This document shows, piece after piece, positions 50,796-63,629 of a DNA stretch of 64,000 bases; within the stretch, counting starts at the first letter, position 1, and each line of letters opens with the position of its first letter. Origin of the DNA: Ridgeia piscesae (taxonomy: Eukaryota; Annelida; Polychaeta; Sabellida; Siboglinidae); contig JAODUO010000849.1 in assembly GCA_025642075.2 (NCBI GenBank), positions 22,501 through 86,500 of the forward strand, written 5' to 3'. The position numbers and the translations under genes are program-made. The notes below the pieces were generated by a model that had not been told where the DNA came from, ran no database searches, and saw nothing but the letters and a program-made list of their open reading frames with translations.

Positions 50796-52710
50796 CTACG
50801 CATGCGCATTCTGCTCCGAAGAAAATGTGCGACGAATGACCGTCTGACAATGTTTTCATTTCAAACACGTACAGTGTTGCTAAACATGTATTTAACCATG
50901 TATTTGTTACTTCACACACAATAATTACATTGTTGCCACAATTCGAAGAATGATTTTGGTGCCTTGGGCAGATCGAACTGTTTCTCAGAAACTTGCGGAA
51001 CTGTTTACTTGCTGGTGTTTCGACCGGGGCTGCCCGGAGTGGTAATTAACGGAAACACTTGGGCCTTGGCCGCTGTACTACGACTGGGCACTAGTTTCTC
51101 ATGTATGCTGCCACTGTATTCGAGTATATGCGACATTAATATCTAAGGTATAATAATAATATTGGTACCAATGTGTAGGTAATTACACTGTATTTCAAAT
51201 AAATACAACTTGTAGCAGTAAGAAATGAACCCTAAAAAAGTTACGTCACGTAATATGTCATGCTAGAGACTCATAGACATAGTTATAGTAAAGTATTGAT
51301 ATACTGGCACATGTTGCATTATGGTCAACTGTTTTAAGTAATGATAAAGCATATCTACATCAATTTGAAGATATTTATATGCCATTAAAAATAATGTTCA
51401 CTTGTAATGATGGAAATTCAATAAGAAAAAACGGACACCCCTGTCAGTTTTCGGAATCTGACCTACTTTTCTGAGGAACCAGGGGCTTTACACAAACAAT
51501 GGCTGAGGTATAAATGGATAAAGAACCAGCTAATACAGTATCCTCATTTACATTACATTATCCGCATTACATTATCCCCATTTACACCACATTACATTAA
51601 CCATTTACACCACATTACATTAACCATTTACACCACATTACACTATCCCTATTTACATATTGCATTGTCTTAATTTACACCACATTACACTCTCCAATTA
51701 CATTATCCCCACTTACACCACATTACACCTCAGTATACTTGGTTCTCAAGCACTGGATAATTAAGAGTTTTTAATCAGTGAAAGCCAGGCAGCTGTGAAG
51801 CCTACAGTGTACGCCCTGTAGGCCTGTAGGGTAAACTTCCAACAATCCACCCAAAGTGGTTCATAGCCCTGGCTGGAGGGTAACTCTATACCCTGACTGT
51901 CCACCCCACTGAACTGTCTGTGTCTCTGGTTACTAGGACCCTTTTATAAATGGGATGTGGGTGGGTAAGGCTATTACGGAAAATATTTTTGACAACTAGG
52001 CAGCCCTGCATACGTACACACACACTCACACACCTATATCACACACCTATACATGCACACACACTCACACATACACACGCACATGCACACACGCACACAC
52101 ACACAAAGACACTAGCTCACACATGTACACACACAACATAATTATTCGTCTGGTGTCACGTGCACTGGTATTGTGTATTGCATCTCATCTTTGGTCAGGT
52201 CATAATTATCTGATCCGTGAACCCTGGACAAACTAATGGTTTCTCTGTTCATTTGTCAACAGTTGCTTTGTTTTTTTATAGAAATCACTTATGTTTATTA
52301 TCAACGTGTTTTGTTACCTTTCACTATGTACTTATGAACAGTGTACATACACACTTATGATGTCAAATGTTCTCACAACCAACATGTTCGGATACTAATA
52401 TCCCACCCACTCATTAAGCCAACTATCATAGACAAAACCAGGTATTGCTTCACCTTGGTGAATGTTTGCTGGTCTAAACTGTGTTCCTGCCACAACAGTG
52501 ATTGTACGTGTGCCAAATTAGGCTTTGTGTAAGACACAAGATTACAAATGGATGTACTGTTGTCAATAAAGCTACCATCTAAAGACTTGTTTCTATGGTG
52601 TGCAATTGTGCAACTTGCTAGGATAAGGCATATGTCCACAATTTTATTTTTCACTTGTTTAAAAACAATTGTTGGCAGAAATCCATTCACTACGACTTGG
52701 TAAGTTTGTA
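50796..52710. other. Spacer upstream of PWWP2
   Basis: No gene seen. It holds short tandem 'TTTACACCACATTACATTA' units at about 51540-51730 and a CA-rich microsatellite at about 52010-52135. Confidence 0.7.
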
Positions 52711-52787
52711 AAGCGCAATAGCTCAGGGGTAGAGCTTCAGAATATCGACTACGAGAACCCGGGTTAGAATCCTGTGATGCGGTGTTG
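52711..52787 (+). mobile_element. SINE tRNA-like head, truncated
   Basis: 77 bp nearly identical to the head at 34803, with A box TAGCTCAGGGG and a damaged B box (GGTTAGAATCC). After 'gatgcggtg' it switches directly into PWWP2 exon sequence instead of the SINE body. Confidence 0.8.
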
Positions 52788-53602
52788 TTGTTTTCATTTG
52801 TAGTCCGAACATTCACCACTGTGTCGTGAATAGATTGTTTACAATTTGAACACAACACTTGTCTAAGACGTAACCTCATATTGTTCCGTACATTTTTATC
52901 CCTCAATGGTCGGGCAGTTGTCGGCTCTTTTCGGCGGTTACCGAAGTGCCGGTTGTGTCCGTTTGATTGTATGTGTGCCTGTACCCCAGGGCCGACATTT
53001 CAACCCTTTTGTTTGGCTGCGTTTTATGACTTGCAGCTGCATCGTTCTCAGCCGTTTTGACCACATGCGCTCGCGTCTTTATGAATTATTAACTCTCTGT
53101 CTGTCTGTCTGTCTGTTTGTCCGTCCGTCCGTCCGTCCGTCCGTCCGTCCGTCCGTCCGTCCGTCCGTCTGTGTGTGTGTGTAAATTATATATATATATA
53201 TATAATAATATAACAATGCTCCCCGTTCAACTGCAAGAAATTATGGAATCATCCACTCACTATTAGATAAACACTTTGCGTGTGATGTAATTTAAATGAA
53301 TTTCCCTCTTTATCGGTGGAGCGTGTCGTTAGCAAGTTTTAAAATGTACCATTTTATAATTATTTGTGGGGATATTTTGGGCTAGTTTTTGAGGGCCATT
53401 GGGCTTGAAATTGTTTTCTGACCTGGCAACACTGTTCCCGGTACATTTTAGCTCCATGTTTAAAGCACACGAGGACAACATTCGGTAAAACGTCTTCGAC
53501 GGTTATGACAAGATGTGCGCCTTTTGTTATAGGTACATCAGTCGATTTTCCGTCCGCCATATTCCTTTTGAAAGGATCCTCCATGCTCTCATTAATGGAT
53601 GA
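52787..53602 (-). pseudogene. Partial duplicate of the PWWP2-type gene
   Basis: Two pieces in the same order and strand as the parent. 52787-53058 copies part of exon 2 (parent about 50103-50395) with a 19-bp deletion near 52916 that shifts the frame. 53437-53602 copies most of exon 1 (parent about 50630-50795) and keeps an open frame with few changes (VVTVEDAL to VITVEDVL). The flank after 53602 matches parent sequence near 50970. Exon 2's remainder, including the PWWP domain, is absent. A microsatellite fills the gap. It cannot make the full protein. Confidence 0.88.
53093..53206. repeat. CTGT / CCGT / TG / AT microsatellite
   Basis: CTGT, about 12 CCGT, TG and AT repeats lie between the two PWWP2 duplicate pieces. 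Confidence 0.95.
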
Positions 53603-55977
53603 ACTGTTTCTCAGAAACTGTTCAAACAAAGTAATTTTTTGTCTTTTTACCGGTAGTCACATTTACATTGCGGTTCCCATTTCCCAGTGTAGCGACTACC
53701 ATCTGGGCTTTTCAGAATGAATTTCACAGGACAATCCTATGACAAATGGACAAAATCTATCGGGTCATAATCCCTCACACAATAAAGTAATTATTTTCGT
53801 ATTTTTAATAATGGTATTTTACACGGGTGACTTTAATTGTTACATTTCACGAACAATTTAATCTGAATAATGTATAAGCTAGACCATGAAAATTGATGTA
53901 AATTTGTCGGGTGCTGGAGTTATGATGACCCCCATCAATATCTAGAGAAGGAGCACATTTTATGTCTGATGAGTGTGAAGGTGAATTTACGTGTGCCTGT
54001 GGAAGAGTTTTTGTTGAAGCATGTGGTTAGAGTTTTTTAAAGCATATATCTTCCTTAAAGGGGTGCACCTGCAAGTTTTATTTTGGTAGAGCCTGAATGG
54101 GAAGCATTGGAAGGAAGGTTTCTGGAGACCCTCAATGATGATGGATGCATTTGAAATGGGTTTTTTAGAAACTCCTTTTTTTAAGGGCAACGGATTACAA
54201 CTCAGTGACTGTGTTTTCAATTCTAGTTTTAAATCGACATATATTAATTGTTTGACTTTATGCAGATAGTTGGCTTGTTCTATTTGTAATGTTTATTATG
54301 CATGCTAGCTTTAGGCTTCATTCCATTAAAAATATTATGGATGATTACTTTCTAAAAATGTATTTCAATGTTTTTTTATTACACAAGCTGTGATAGTGTT
54401 GGGGGGAGTGGCTGATAAGTACAGAACCTCTCTTCCCCCATTTCCATGTGCAGTTGTTTATTTATGTTATTGCATAGCAAGTGTACTTTTCTTTGTATTG
54501 TCCACTTGGAAATATATTTTATTCATTCATTCACAATAACCAACCAAGATAAGTCACAATGTTTCCTGTTTTTTGAATGGATGAGATCACAATACAAAAG
54601 CTCTGTACAACCTTGCTAAAAACATGAATTTGTTAAAATGTTGGTCCCGATTCGGACTAGTGAGGTGAGATTTTGTATGTTTATTGGGTTTTGTCCCTGT
54701 CAATGTATAATATACTCCCTCAGAATTGTATCCCTAACATGTGACAGTAATTAGCCACAATATGTGTATAATATTAATATATAATATAGTCATAAACAAT
54801 TATCATCGAGATGTTTGCAACTGAGAAATAACAAAGAATATAATTAAAAACTACAGCGGATATAAAAAGTCAAAAGTAATTCATAATGAGTACAGTGATA
54901 TATTTATTATAAATAATTAACACTTACCAACAACTTCCCATATTTTAAAACAGTATCTGCATGCTGGCCTGAAGATAGCTTCATAAGTCGATGCAGTTGC
55001 TGTACAAATCTACTTCAGTGTATATGTTGGAGAAAGGGTGGTCAGAGGACATTTTGGGTAATTACTAATTTAAACACATCTTAGTTGATGTAACACGAGA
55101 AGCCCCCTACATAGCACCCACATCAGTCCCACAAAACAACAAAGTATATCCAATACATGTTTTACTTTCGCTTATACATACAGCATAGTGCATTCAGAAG
55201 TCTCCCCATGACAGCAGATAAAAATACAAAAATTTGATCAAATGCATTACAAAAATCACACCTGTTAACTCAAAGTAAATTTTCTGTTATCTGACATCAA
55301 ACTGTAACAAAAAACAAAAAACTTTTATACTTGCCAGTTTTTCACTTTCAAAATTCAGGAGATTTGTAAGGTATTATTAAAAACTCCACTCCCAAAAGTT
55401 CATAACAAATCCCCACGAATCTGGGACGATTGGTAGGTATAGTGTTTAGTAATGGATGCGAAACATCAGACAACATGTACATTGCCAATCAAATGACCAT
55501 CCATCTTGTACTGAAACAACTACAAAATGTGTATATGCAACACCAAAATGAACACACAGAAAGGCAACTGGCTGAATTCTTTGTACATGGTTCGCTCAAG
55601 ACAATCCACGTTTGTTTATACCAACACACACAGGATGTATAAGCACAGGTGTGATGTGACCCGACTGCGAAGACTTAACCTGCCATGTTGCTTCGTTCTC
55701 GTATTCATAACTGTCAATGTGCATTAATGCCAGTTTCATCCAATAGTTGGCATCACTGAAGTTACTTACTGGCGAAATGTGACTCCAGCCAAACCATTGC
55801 CACACTACACATTTTGCAACTATTCACAAATATCAGTCTGCTTCTGACATGCTAGAAGATCACGAACGTTGCCACATTGCGTATAACAGGTCAGTGCGAT
55901 ACAGAGACATTTGACGTCTTGTTAACAAAGACCCAATAAAATGATAAATCCCTCCGTCTTCCCAGAATGTTTCATTT
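53603..55977. other. Spacer and SLU7 3' region
   Basis: No conserved coding frame. AT-rich unique sequence, with a candidate minus-strand AATAAA at 54903-54908 that could end a 1.07-kb SLU7 3' UTR. Confidence 0.5.
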
Positions 55978-58900
55978 CTACAAGAATTTTGCCATAGGAT
56001 CGTCTTCCCGCATTCTCTTCCTGCGGAAAGCCTCCATTTCGGCTTCCGTTGGTGCCTTCGATTCGTACATGCAGTTGTATGGTCGCTTGCGTTCGTCCAA
56101 CGCCATTATTCGTTCAACTTCTGCGAGACGTTTTGTTTCTGCCTTCAAAGCCTACAAATGCAATGGTTACTGCTGTATGACCTAGATAACACGATGGCAA
56201 CAGGTGGTAAGATGGTACTGTCATGTGGTAATGCTGTATGACCTACACAACACGATGGCAACAGGTGGTAAGATGGTACTGTCATGTGGTAATGCTGTAT
56301 GACCTACACACATGATGGCAACAGGTCGTAAGATGGCACTGTCATGTGGTAATGCTGTATGACCTACACAACATGATGGCAACAGGTGGTAAGATGGTAC
56401 TGTCATGTGGTAATGCTGTATGACCCACACAACATGATGGCAACAGGTGGTAAGATGGTACTGTCATGTGGTAATGCTGTATGACCTACACAACATGATG
56501 GCAACAGGTGGTAAGATGGTACTGTCATGTGGTAATGCTGTATGACCTACACAACATGATGGCAACAGGTGGTAAGATGGCACTGTCATGTGGTTATGCT
56601 GTATGACCTACACAACATGATGGCAACAGGTGGTAAGATGGCACTGTCACGTGGTAATGCTGTATGACCTACACACATGATGGCAACAGGTGGTAAGATG
56701 GCACTGTCATGTGGTAATGCTGTATGACCTACACAACATGATGGCAACAGGTGGTAAGATGGCACTGTCACGTGGTAATGCTGTATGACCTACACACATG
56801 ATGGCAACAGGTGGTAAGATGGCACTGTCATGTGGTAATGCTGTATGACCTACACAACATGATGGCAACAGGTGGTAAGATGGCACTGTCATGTGGTAAT
56901 GCTGTATGACCCACACAACATGATGGCAACAGGTGGTAAGATGGTACTGTCATGTGGTAATGCTGTATGACCCACACAACATGATGGCAACAGGTGGTAA
57001 GATGGTACTGTCATGTGGTAATGCTGTATGACCCACACAACATGATGGCAACAGGTGGTAAGATGGCACTGTCATGTGGTAATGCTGTATGACCTACACA
57101 ACATGATGGCAACAGGTGGTAAGATGGCACTGTCATGTGGTAATGCTGTATGACCCACACAACATGATGGCAACAGGTGGTAAGATGGTACTGTCATGTG
57201 GTAATGCTGTATGACCCACACAACATGATGGCAACAGGTGGTAAGATGGTACTGTCATGTGGTAATGCTGTATGACCCACACAACATGATGGCAACAGGT
57301 GGTAAGATGGCACTGTCACGTGGTAATGCTGTATGACCCACACAACATGATGGCAACAGGTGGTAAGATGGTACTGTCATGTGGTAATGCTGTATGACCC
57401 ACACAACATGATGGCAACAGGTGGTAAGATGGCACTGTCATGTGGTAATGCTGTATGACCTACACAACATGATGGCAACAGGTGGTAAGATGGCACTGTC
57501 ATGTGGTAATGCTGTATGACCCACACAACATGATGGCAACAGGTGGTAAGATGGTACTGTCATGTGGTAATGCTGTATGACCCACACAACATGATGGCAA
57601 CAGGTGGTAAGATGGCACTGTCACGTGGTAATGCTGTATGACCCACACAACATGATGGCAACAGGTGGTAAGATGGTACTGTCATGTGGTAATGCTGTAT
57701 GACCCACACAACATGATGGCAACAGGTGGTAAGATGGCACTGTCATGTGGTAATGCTGTATGACCTACACAACATGATGGCAACAGGTGGTAAGATGGTA
57801 CTGTCATGTGGTAATGCTGTATGACCCACACAACATGATGGCAACAGGTGGTAAGATGGTACTGTCATGTGGTAATGCTGTATGACCCACACAACATGAT
57901 GGCAACAGGTGGTAAGATGGTACTGTCATGTGGTAATGCTGTATGACCTACACAACATGATGGCAACAGGTGGTAAGATGGTACTGTCATGTGGTAATGC
58001 TGTATGACCTACACAACATGATGGCAACAGGTGGTAAGATGGTACTGTCATGTGGTAATGCTGTATGACCTACACACATGATGGCAACAGGTGGTAAGAT
58101 GGTACTGTCATGTGGTAATGCTGTATGACCTACACAACATGATGGCAACAGGTGGTAAGATGGTACTGTCATGTGGTAATGCTGTATGACCTACACACAT
58201 GATGGCAACAGGTGGTAAGATGGCACTGTCACGTGGTAATGCTGTATGACCTACACAACATGATGGCAACAGGTGGTAAGATGGTACTGTCATGTGGTAA
58301 TGCTGTATGACCTACACAACATGATGGCAACAGGTGGTAAGATGGTACTGTCATGTGGTAATGCTGTATGACCCACACAACATGATGGCAACAGGTGGTA
58401 AGATGGTACTGTCATGTGGTAATGCTGTATGACCCACACAACATGATGGCAACAGGTGGTAAGATGGTACTGTCATGTGGTAATGCTGTATGACCTACAC
58501 AACATGATGGCAACAGGGGGGTGTAGTTACGTAGCCCACATCCCACAGGGGACCCACCCAGAAGAAGATTATAATATATATTATACATACCTTCTGAATC
58601 TCCTTCTCTTTGTCAGCCTCCTCATCCTCTGATGAACTATCACTGCTGCTGCTGCTGCTACTGCTGCTGTCACTCTCATGTTTCTTCCTCTTCCTCCTTG
58701 CTTGTTTCTTCTTCTTGTTTCGTTTCTCCTTCTGTTTCTTCTTCTTGTTCTTCTCTCTGTCCTTGGCCAGTCGTTTCTGATGTTGCTGCAAGTAACAGAT
58801 TCAGGATAAGGTCACATGTACATGCACCACTAAACATGCATGGAACATCTGACCATACCCTCGCTAGTGCATCCATTCGTGTGTGCAAGTGTGTGATGTC

Positions 58901-61900
58901 AATTCCACATACGTCTTCAGAAACCCAAGTTTTTCTTCCTAGCTCTCTTGCACTTCTAATGCCACACTTCGGGGGTTTATCTTTGACCACTGAGAAGTAC
59001 ATTCTTTTCCAGCCGGTCAAACGTTTTAACTACTTTTACAGAGTTTCTACCGCTATCTGGAAGATGGAAATTTCTGCAATTATTTGTAAGTCACAGTTGG
59101 TTCAATTAAATAAGAAAAAACTTATTACAAATACTTGCTGTTAATCATAACCCTACTCACATATTACTCGTAAACAAACATTATGTAGTGACTACATAAG
59201 TGGACCATCAATACTAAAGTAAACCTCAACATGATTGGTCAAATTGACCAATAATATTATTATCATAAATATAATACTGCATTATTCCAAGGTGACCACA
59301 AAGACTAGGTGCTTTAAATTGTCATCTGACTGCAATGCCAATTTGTTTAATAACCTCGGTTTCTATTTCTAAATCACACATCATTTCCCACCTCGACCAA
59401 GGTCTCTGGTTCTTCTTCGCTGTCCTCTTGTTTTGCCTCTATAGCAGGCATCGGGGTCTGAAACACACAACAAAATATTACAGGATGTGTTTAAACATGT
59501 CTCAGATGCACCAAATGATAAAACAGCAGGCAACACTAAACAATGTGTGCATATCATAGTCTACAGCATACAACAAATATAATGCGCACACACAGCACAT
59601 ATCATCATCAGTAGATGAAATAGACAAAAGTTGTGTAAACAATTACTGTGCATATCCCTATTGTTATTGAATGATAATACTGGCAACTGTTGTGTATATC
59701 CTCACAAACATTGTATCTGTGTAACTGTTTTAATACACCACATCTTTCAATACGTTCTGTTTGGATGTTTATTCTTCATGACTCTTAACCTGGTCGATCA
59801 ACTTGCAAAATTAACAACACAACATTCAAGCTAAAACATTAATAAAAACAGATAATAGTAAAATTACATAAAAAAAACTTTTAAAACAACAGGGGTGTCA
59901 GTAAATATAACAGTAAAATAGTTATTTAGTATTAAAAGTGGACAGATCACATACACTTATTACCAAACTGTTCTGACTGACCTCTGCTGCTCGTATTCCA
60001 GCCTCTCCCGTGCAGTACGACTCCTTCACCAGTTGGTGGCAGCACTTGAAGCCCCAATGGCCGTCCTTCCAGAATGACCCCCACACACTCTGTGGAGAGA
60101 TCACCAGACATGGGGTCAAATACATTTAAATGTATTCAAATACAAATACTTTTAAATGCAAATGTATTTAAATACAAATACATTGAAAAGTATTTCAAAT
60201 ACTTTTCATTTTCAGGATACATTACTATATAGGTAATAGAAACAAAACGATATATCAAAGAGTTCGAGACATCTAGCTTATTGCCATTGTCTAAGTTGTG
60301 TAACTTGACTTAACCTGAGTAATTAACAGTTCTGAAGTCATAAAATTATATTTACACATGTAATATTAATAAGTAATAATTTATCTACAAAACAGTTATT
60401 GGCTAACTTCACAATTATATATATTTAATATATTTTCTTTAATGTTTGTTATTCAATATTTAAATAATGTAAAATAATATTCCACCTTTATACTTCTAAA
60501 ATTGTCATTTATATCAACCAAGATGGTGGAAGTTAGTGCTTATATGGGATAGTGCAGTCCTGCTGCAAGGCTAAATGAATGCAATGGTCCCTTTAATCAT
60601 TCCTCCACACCCTATTCACACAATCATGGCAATGTGGACAGAACCCACAGCCAAGCTTTCCATTCATTCACTGAGATCACTTAACAAGATATGAGTTGAA
60701 TTGGGTTCTCCCTTTAGCATCCATATCAACCAGGCTGCCCTGCACACTGGGCTGGGTGATGTTTGAACAAAGTCCACTGTGGCTTGTTTAATTGGGGATA
60801 CCTGGTTTGAACAAAGGGCTTGCTAAACCAAGCCAGGCTTCTTCCTCTATCACACAAAGGGAATTGGCAAGCTGGTGCCCATAAGTGCTAATCTGTGTAA
60901 TGTCTGTCACTGATATCACATTGGCTCATTTAGCTTAGCAGTAACTTACATGAACATAGTGGAGGAAAGATTGAAAAATATTTTTTTAAAGTAGTTGAAA
61001 AAGTATTTGAAATATCAAATACTTTAGGAAAGTATATAAATACAAATACTTTCAGTTCCTAAATGTCAAATACAAATACTTGTTAAAGTATTTAAATACT
61101 TTCAAATACAAATGTATTTGACCCCATGTCTGGAGATCACCACACAATCAGTGCAAACCTATTAAAAAAAGCTGATTTGCAAATTGTTATTTCCCCAGTA
61201 TTGCAGTTTTTCAGTCTATTTTTTTAATTAATTAATAGTTCACTTTTTTAAATGTCTATGTAATATAATTTTTCTATAATGTTATTAGTTATTATTATCT
61301 TATCAGTGTGATGTGTTTTGCTATAAGATATGTCAATGGGAAATATGACATGTGAACACTTGTGCAATTATTATGACCATATAATGACCATTTCTCCATA
61401 ATATTCAGTGACATGTGTTTTTCACAAGCACGACATTGTAATAAAAAAATCAAGAAAACAGATTTTCAGCCATGTTAAAGAACAGCTGATCACACACTAG
61501 TTCTGATTATACATGTATTGTATGGTTAAAGAATAGTTGGTCACACGCCTATTATGTATACACACGTACTGTGTGGTTGCTTGGGTACACGTCTTCTTCA
61601 TATCGTGATTTCACTTGAGCCTTTTCCTGCCCCTTGATGACAGTTCCATGGCGTGAATATTCTATGTATTCCTCCTGTAACGAATAAGACCCTTGTTAAC
61701 TTCAGAATTATAAAACAACTTTCAACAGTGCATAAAATATAATGAACTATAGAAATAATGTCTCTATTTTGACTTTTTCATTTGCCATGTCAAACTGTGG
61801 GCAAGTTTGTTTATTCTACATTACTTCAGTTCATTCGGTTGCCTGAATAAGCATCTAGCTGAAGAGAGTGGTGCATGTTACTGTATGAATAATGTTTGTG

Positions 61901-63148
61901 CATTAATTGCTGTATGGCTGAATGGTTCACAGAGAAGTAAAGATCGTGTTCAATTGTACACGTCTGACAGGGATTAAAGCGTAAAGCACTCTGAGCAATC
62001 AGTTATAATAACAACACTTCTACAGCACAGATATCTTTGAAAATTCAAGCTCAGAGAACAAACTCATTTGGCATAATCATAAACGGTGACAGACAAAAGT
62101 TGTCATTGGAGTATGGAAATGCAAAACAATATATGGTGGAAATGTAATTTCAAACAAATATGTTTTGAGGCTTTATGAAAGGTGGCTATATAGGAGTTGA
62201 TTGTAGATTCTTGGCGCAGCTACAGAGAAAGCCTTTACATCATTTTGTTAACATGTATATATCTTTTATAAAATAAATTACAGTTGACCAATTTCTTATA
62301 TATTTATTGATTACTATTATTATTTTATATCTGTTTTGTTGTGAACTACCAGGTATATATTTCATCTGAAGCTTAAATGTTTTAAGATGTAAGGATGTAG
62401 GGTGATGGTGGCCCATGGAAGATCATGCCTTACCACGTGACATGGTTACCATGGTTAAACAGAACACCTACCGTCTGTGCGAGAAGGAGCTCCCTAGGGG
62501 GCGCCTCAAGGTGTTCCTGCCCCCCGTACTTGTCGACGATGCTGCCCTTCAAGTCCTTCTTGTAATCCTCCTTCTTCTTCTTGTACTCCGACGACAGCAG
62601 GGCCAGCTTGGTGGGGTCAGCCTGCAGGTGCACGTCCACTCCCTTCTCATACGCCTCCCACGCAAACACTGCACACAGAGGGCGCTAGTGTCAGTCACCA
62701 CAATGAGGCTACGGCTACTGCAGTTTCGTAAACACTGCGCACAGATCAATCGAATAGTAATCGTTTTAACGTCAAATTGAACCTTTGCATGTGGCTCCCT
62801 CACCATGCCAACATGTATTGAGCAAACTTCTCTACCACGTCCATCATCCAGCAATTAGAATATTACCCAACCAAATGTCCTGAAGTTATTTCACAATGTT
62901 GTCCTGCATAGCAAATTTATATCTACTACAATTTTGTACTGAACAACAATTTATGATAAATAATTCTAAATTTTAGAGTGAAACTGCAAATATGCCAAAG
63001 AACACTGGAATTAACCATGCAAGACCGAAGCAGCCTAAACAATTATGACGAGGCGTGAATATCTACTCGGAGTCACCCACCTTGTTTACTCGCCATCCCA
63101 TGAGCGTCCCCCGACCACCTCACAAAGTTGTCTCCTGCATACGGTAAT
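55978..63148 (-). CDS. SLU7: Pre-mRNA splicing factor SLU7, C-terminal 7 coding exons
   Basis: Second-step splicing factor that helps select the 3' splice site. Exons in the window (minus): 63148-63081, 62668-62472, 61674-61570, 60089-59982, 59457-59392, 58785-58591, 56151-55978; phases agree and give about 304 residues. The N-terminal half with the zinc knuckle lies beyond the right edge. Diagnostic stretches: [100 protein letters not shown], a Lys/Arg-rich then Ser-rich stretch, and the C-terminal [20 protein letters not shown] and [13 protein letters not shown] ends 15 nt from the acceptor of exon 60089, and a 61-bp array ends next to the acceptor of the last exon. Confidence 0.97.
56152..58517. 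repeat. 61-bp minisatellite, ~39 copies, abutting the last SLU7 acceptor
   Basis: The unit contains TACACAACATGATGGCAACA, GGTGGTAAGATGGTACTGTC and ATGTGGTAATGCTGTATGACC. Some copies lack two bases (60 bp or less). It starts within about 25 bp of the exon 56151-55978 acceptor and fills most of the 2.4-kb intron. A minus-strand GTGTAG echoes the acceptor, but exon bases are not clearly included. Confidence 0.96.
60105..61132. mobile_element. hAT-like MITE with perfect 8-bp target duplication
   Basis: The terminal inverted repeats begin CAGACATGGGGTCAAATAC on both sides and continue into ATTTAAATGTATTCAAATAC-like words. The 8-bp direct repeat GAGATCAC flanks it exactly (60097-60104 and 61133-61140). 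Eight-base duplications are typical of hAT transposons. 1028 bp, no transposase frame. SLU7 intron, 15 nt from the acceptor of exon 60089-59982. Confidence 0.9.
61800..61995 (+). mobile_element. SINE tail fragment
   Basis: 'tacattacttcagttcatt', a 'gagagtggtgcatgtt' segment and 'aagcgtaaagcactctgagc' resemble the core and tail of the SINE at 34803. The head is missing. SLU7 intron. Confidence 0.5.
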
Positions 63149-63629
63149 CTGTAACACGATAATGAGACATGTTTCCCACGAAAACCGATATCTTTGAAAA
63201 TCAACTATATGATACTTATTTTTGCAAAAATCACAAAATTGACGGAACAAGACCTAGGCAACTATTTTTGGCGAGTGTCCAGAATATCGCTGCATGAATT
63301 AATACCCAATTCACTATGATGGGTTCTACATATTCTGTACTATCATTGCACATGCGTGTACTTTACCCAAGTAGTTACAGTATCTATGCATTTCAGGTCG
63401 TCCACAATATCTGTGCTATAAAACAGAGTCAGTTCTCTTATATACCCATCTATTATCTTCACAGAGGACAGTGTGCCATCTACTTAGGTCCTTCTTCTTC
63501 ACAGAACTTAGTAAGATAAGACATGACTTGAGCATTGCAAGAATAAGGCAACAATCCAGTTGTACTTTATAATGGCCGTGGATTAGGATCTGGCTGGTTA
63601 AAATCTGTCACATTTTGTAACTTTCTATA

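Noticed and set aside
53437..53602. Functional alternative first exon of PWWP2
   Set aside because: It is open, but it lost the original donor and a possible GTCAG donor after it is in the wrong phase for exon 2; kept as a pseudogene piece.
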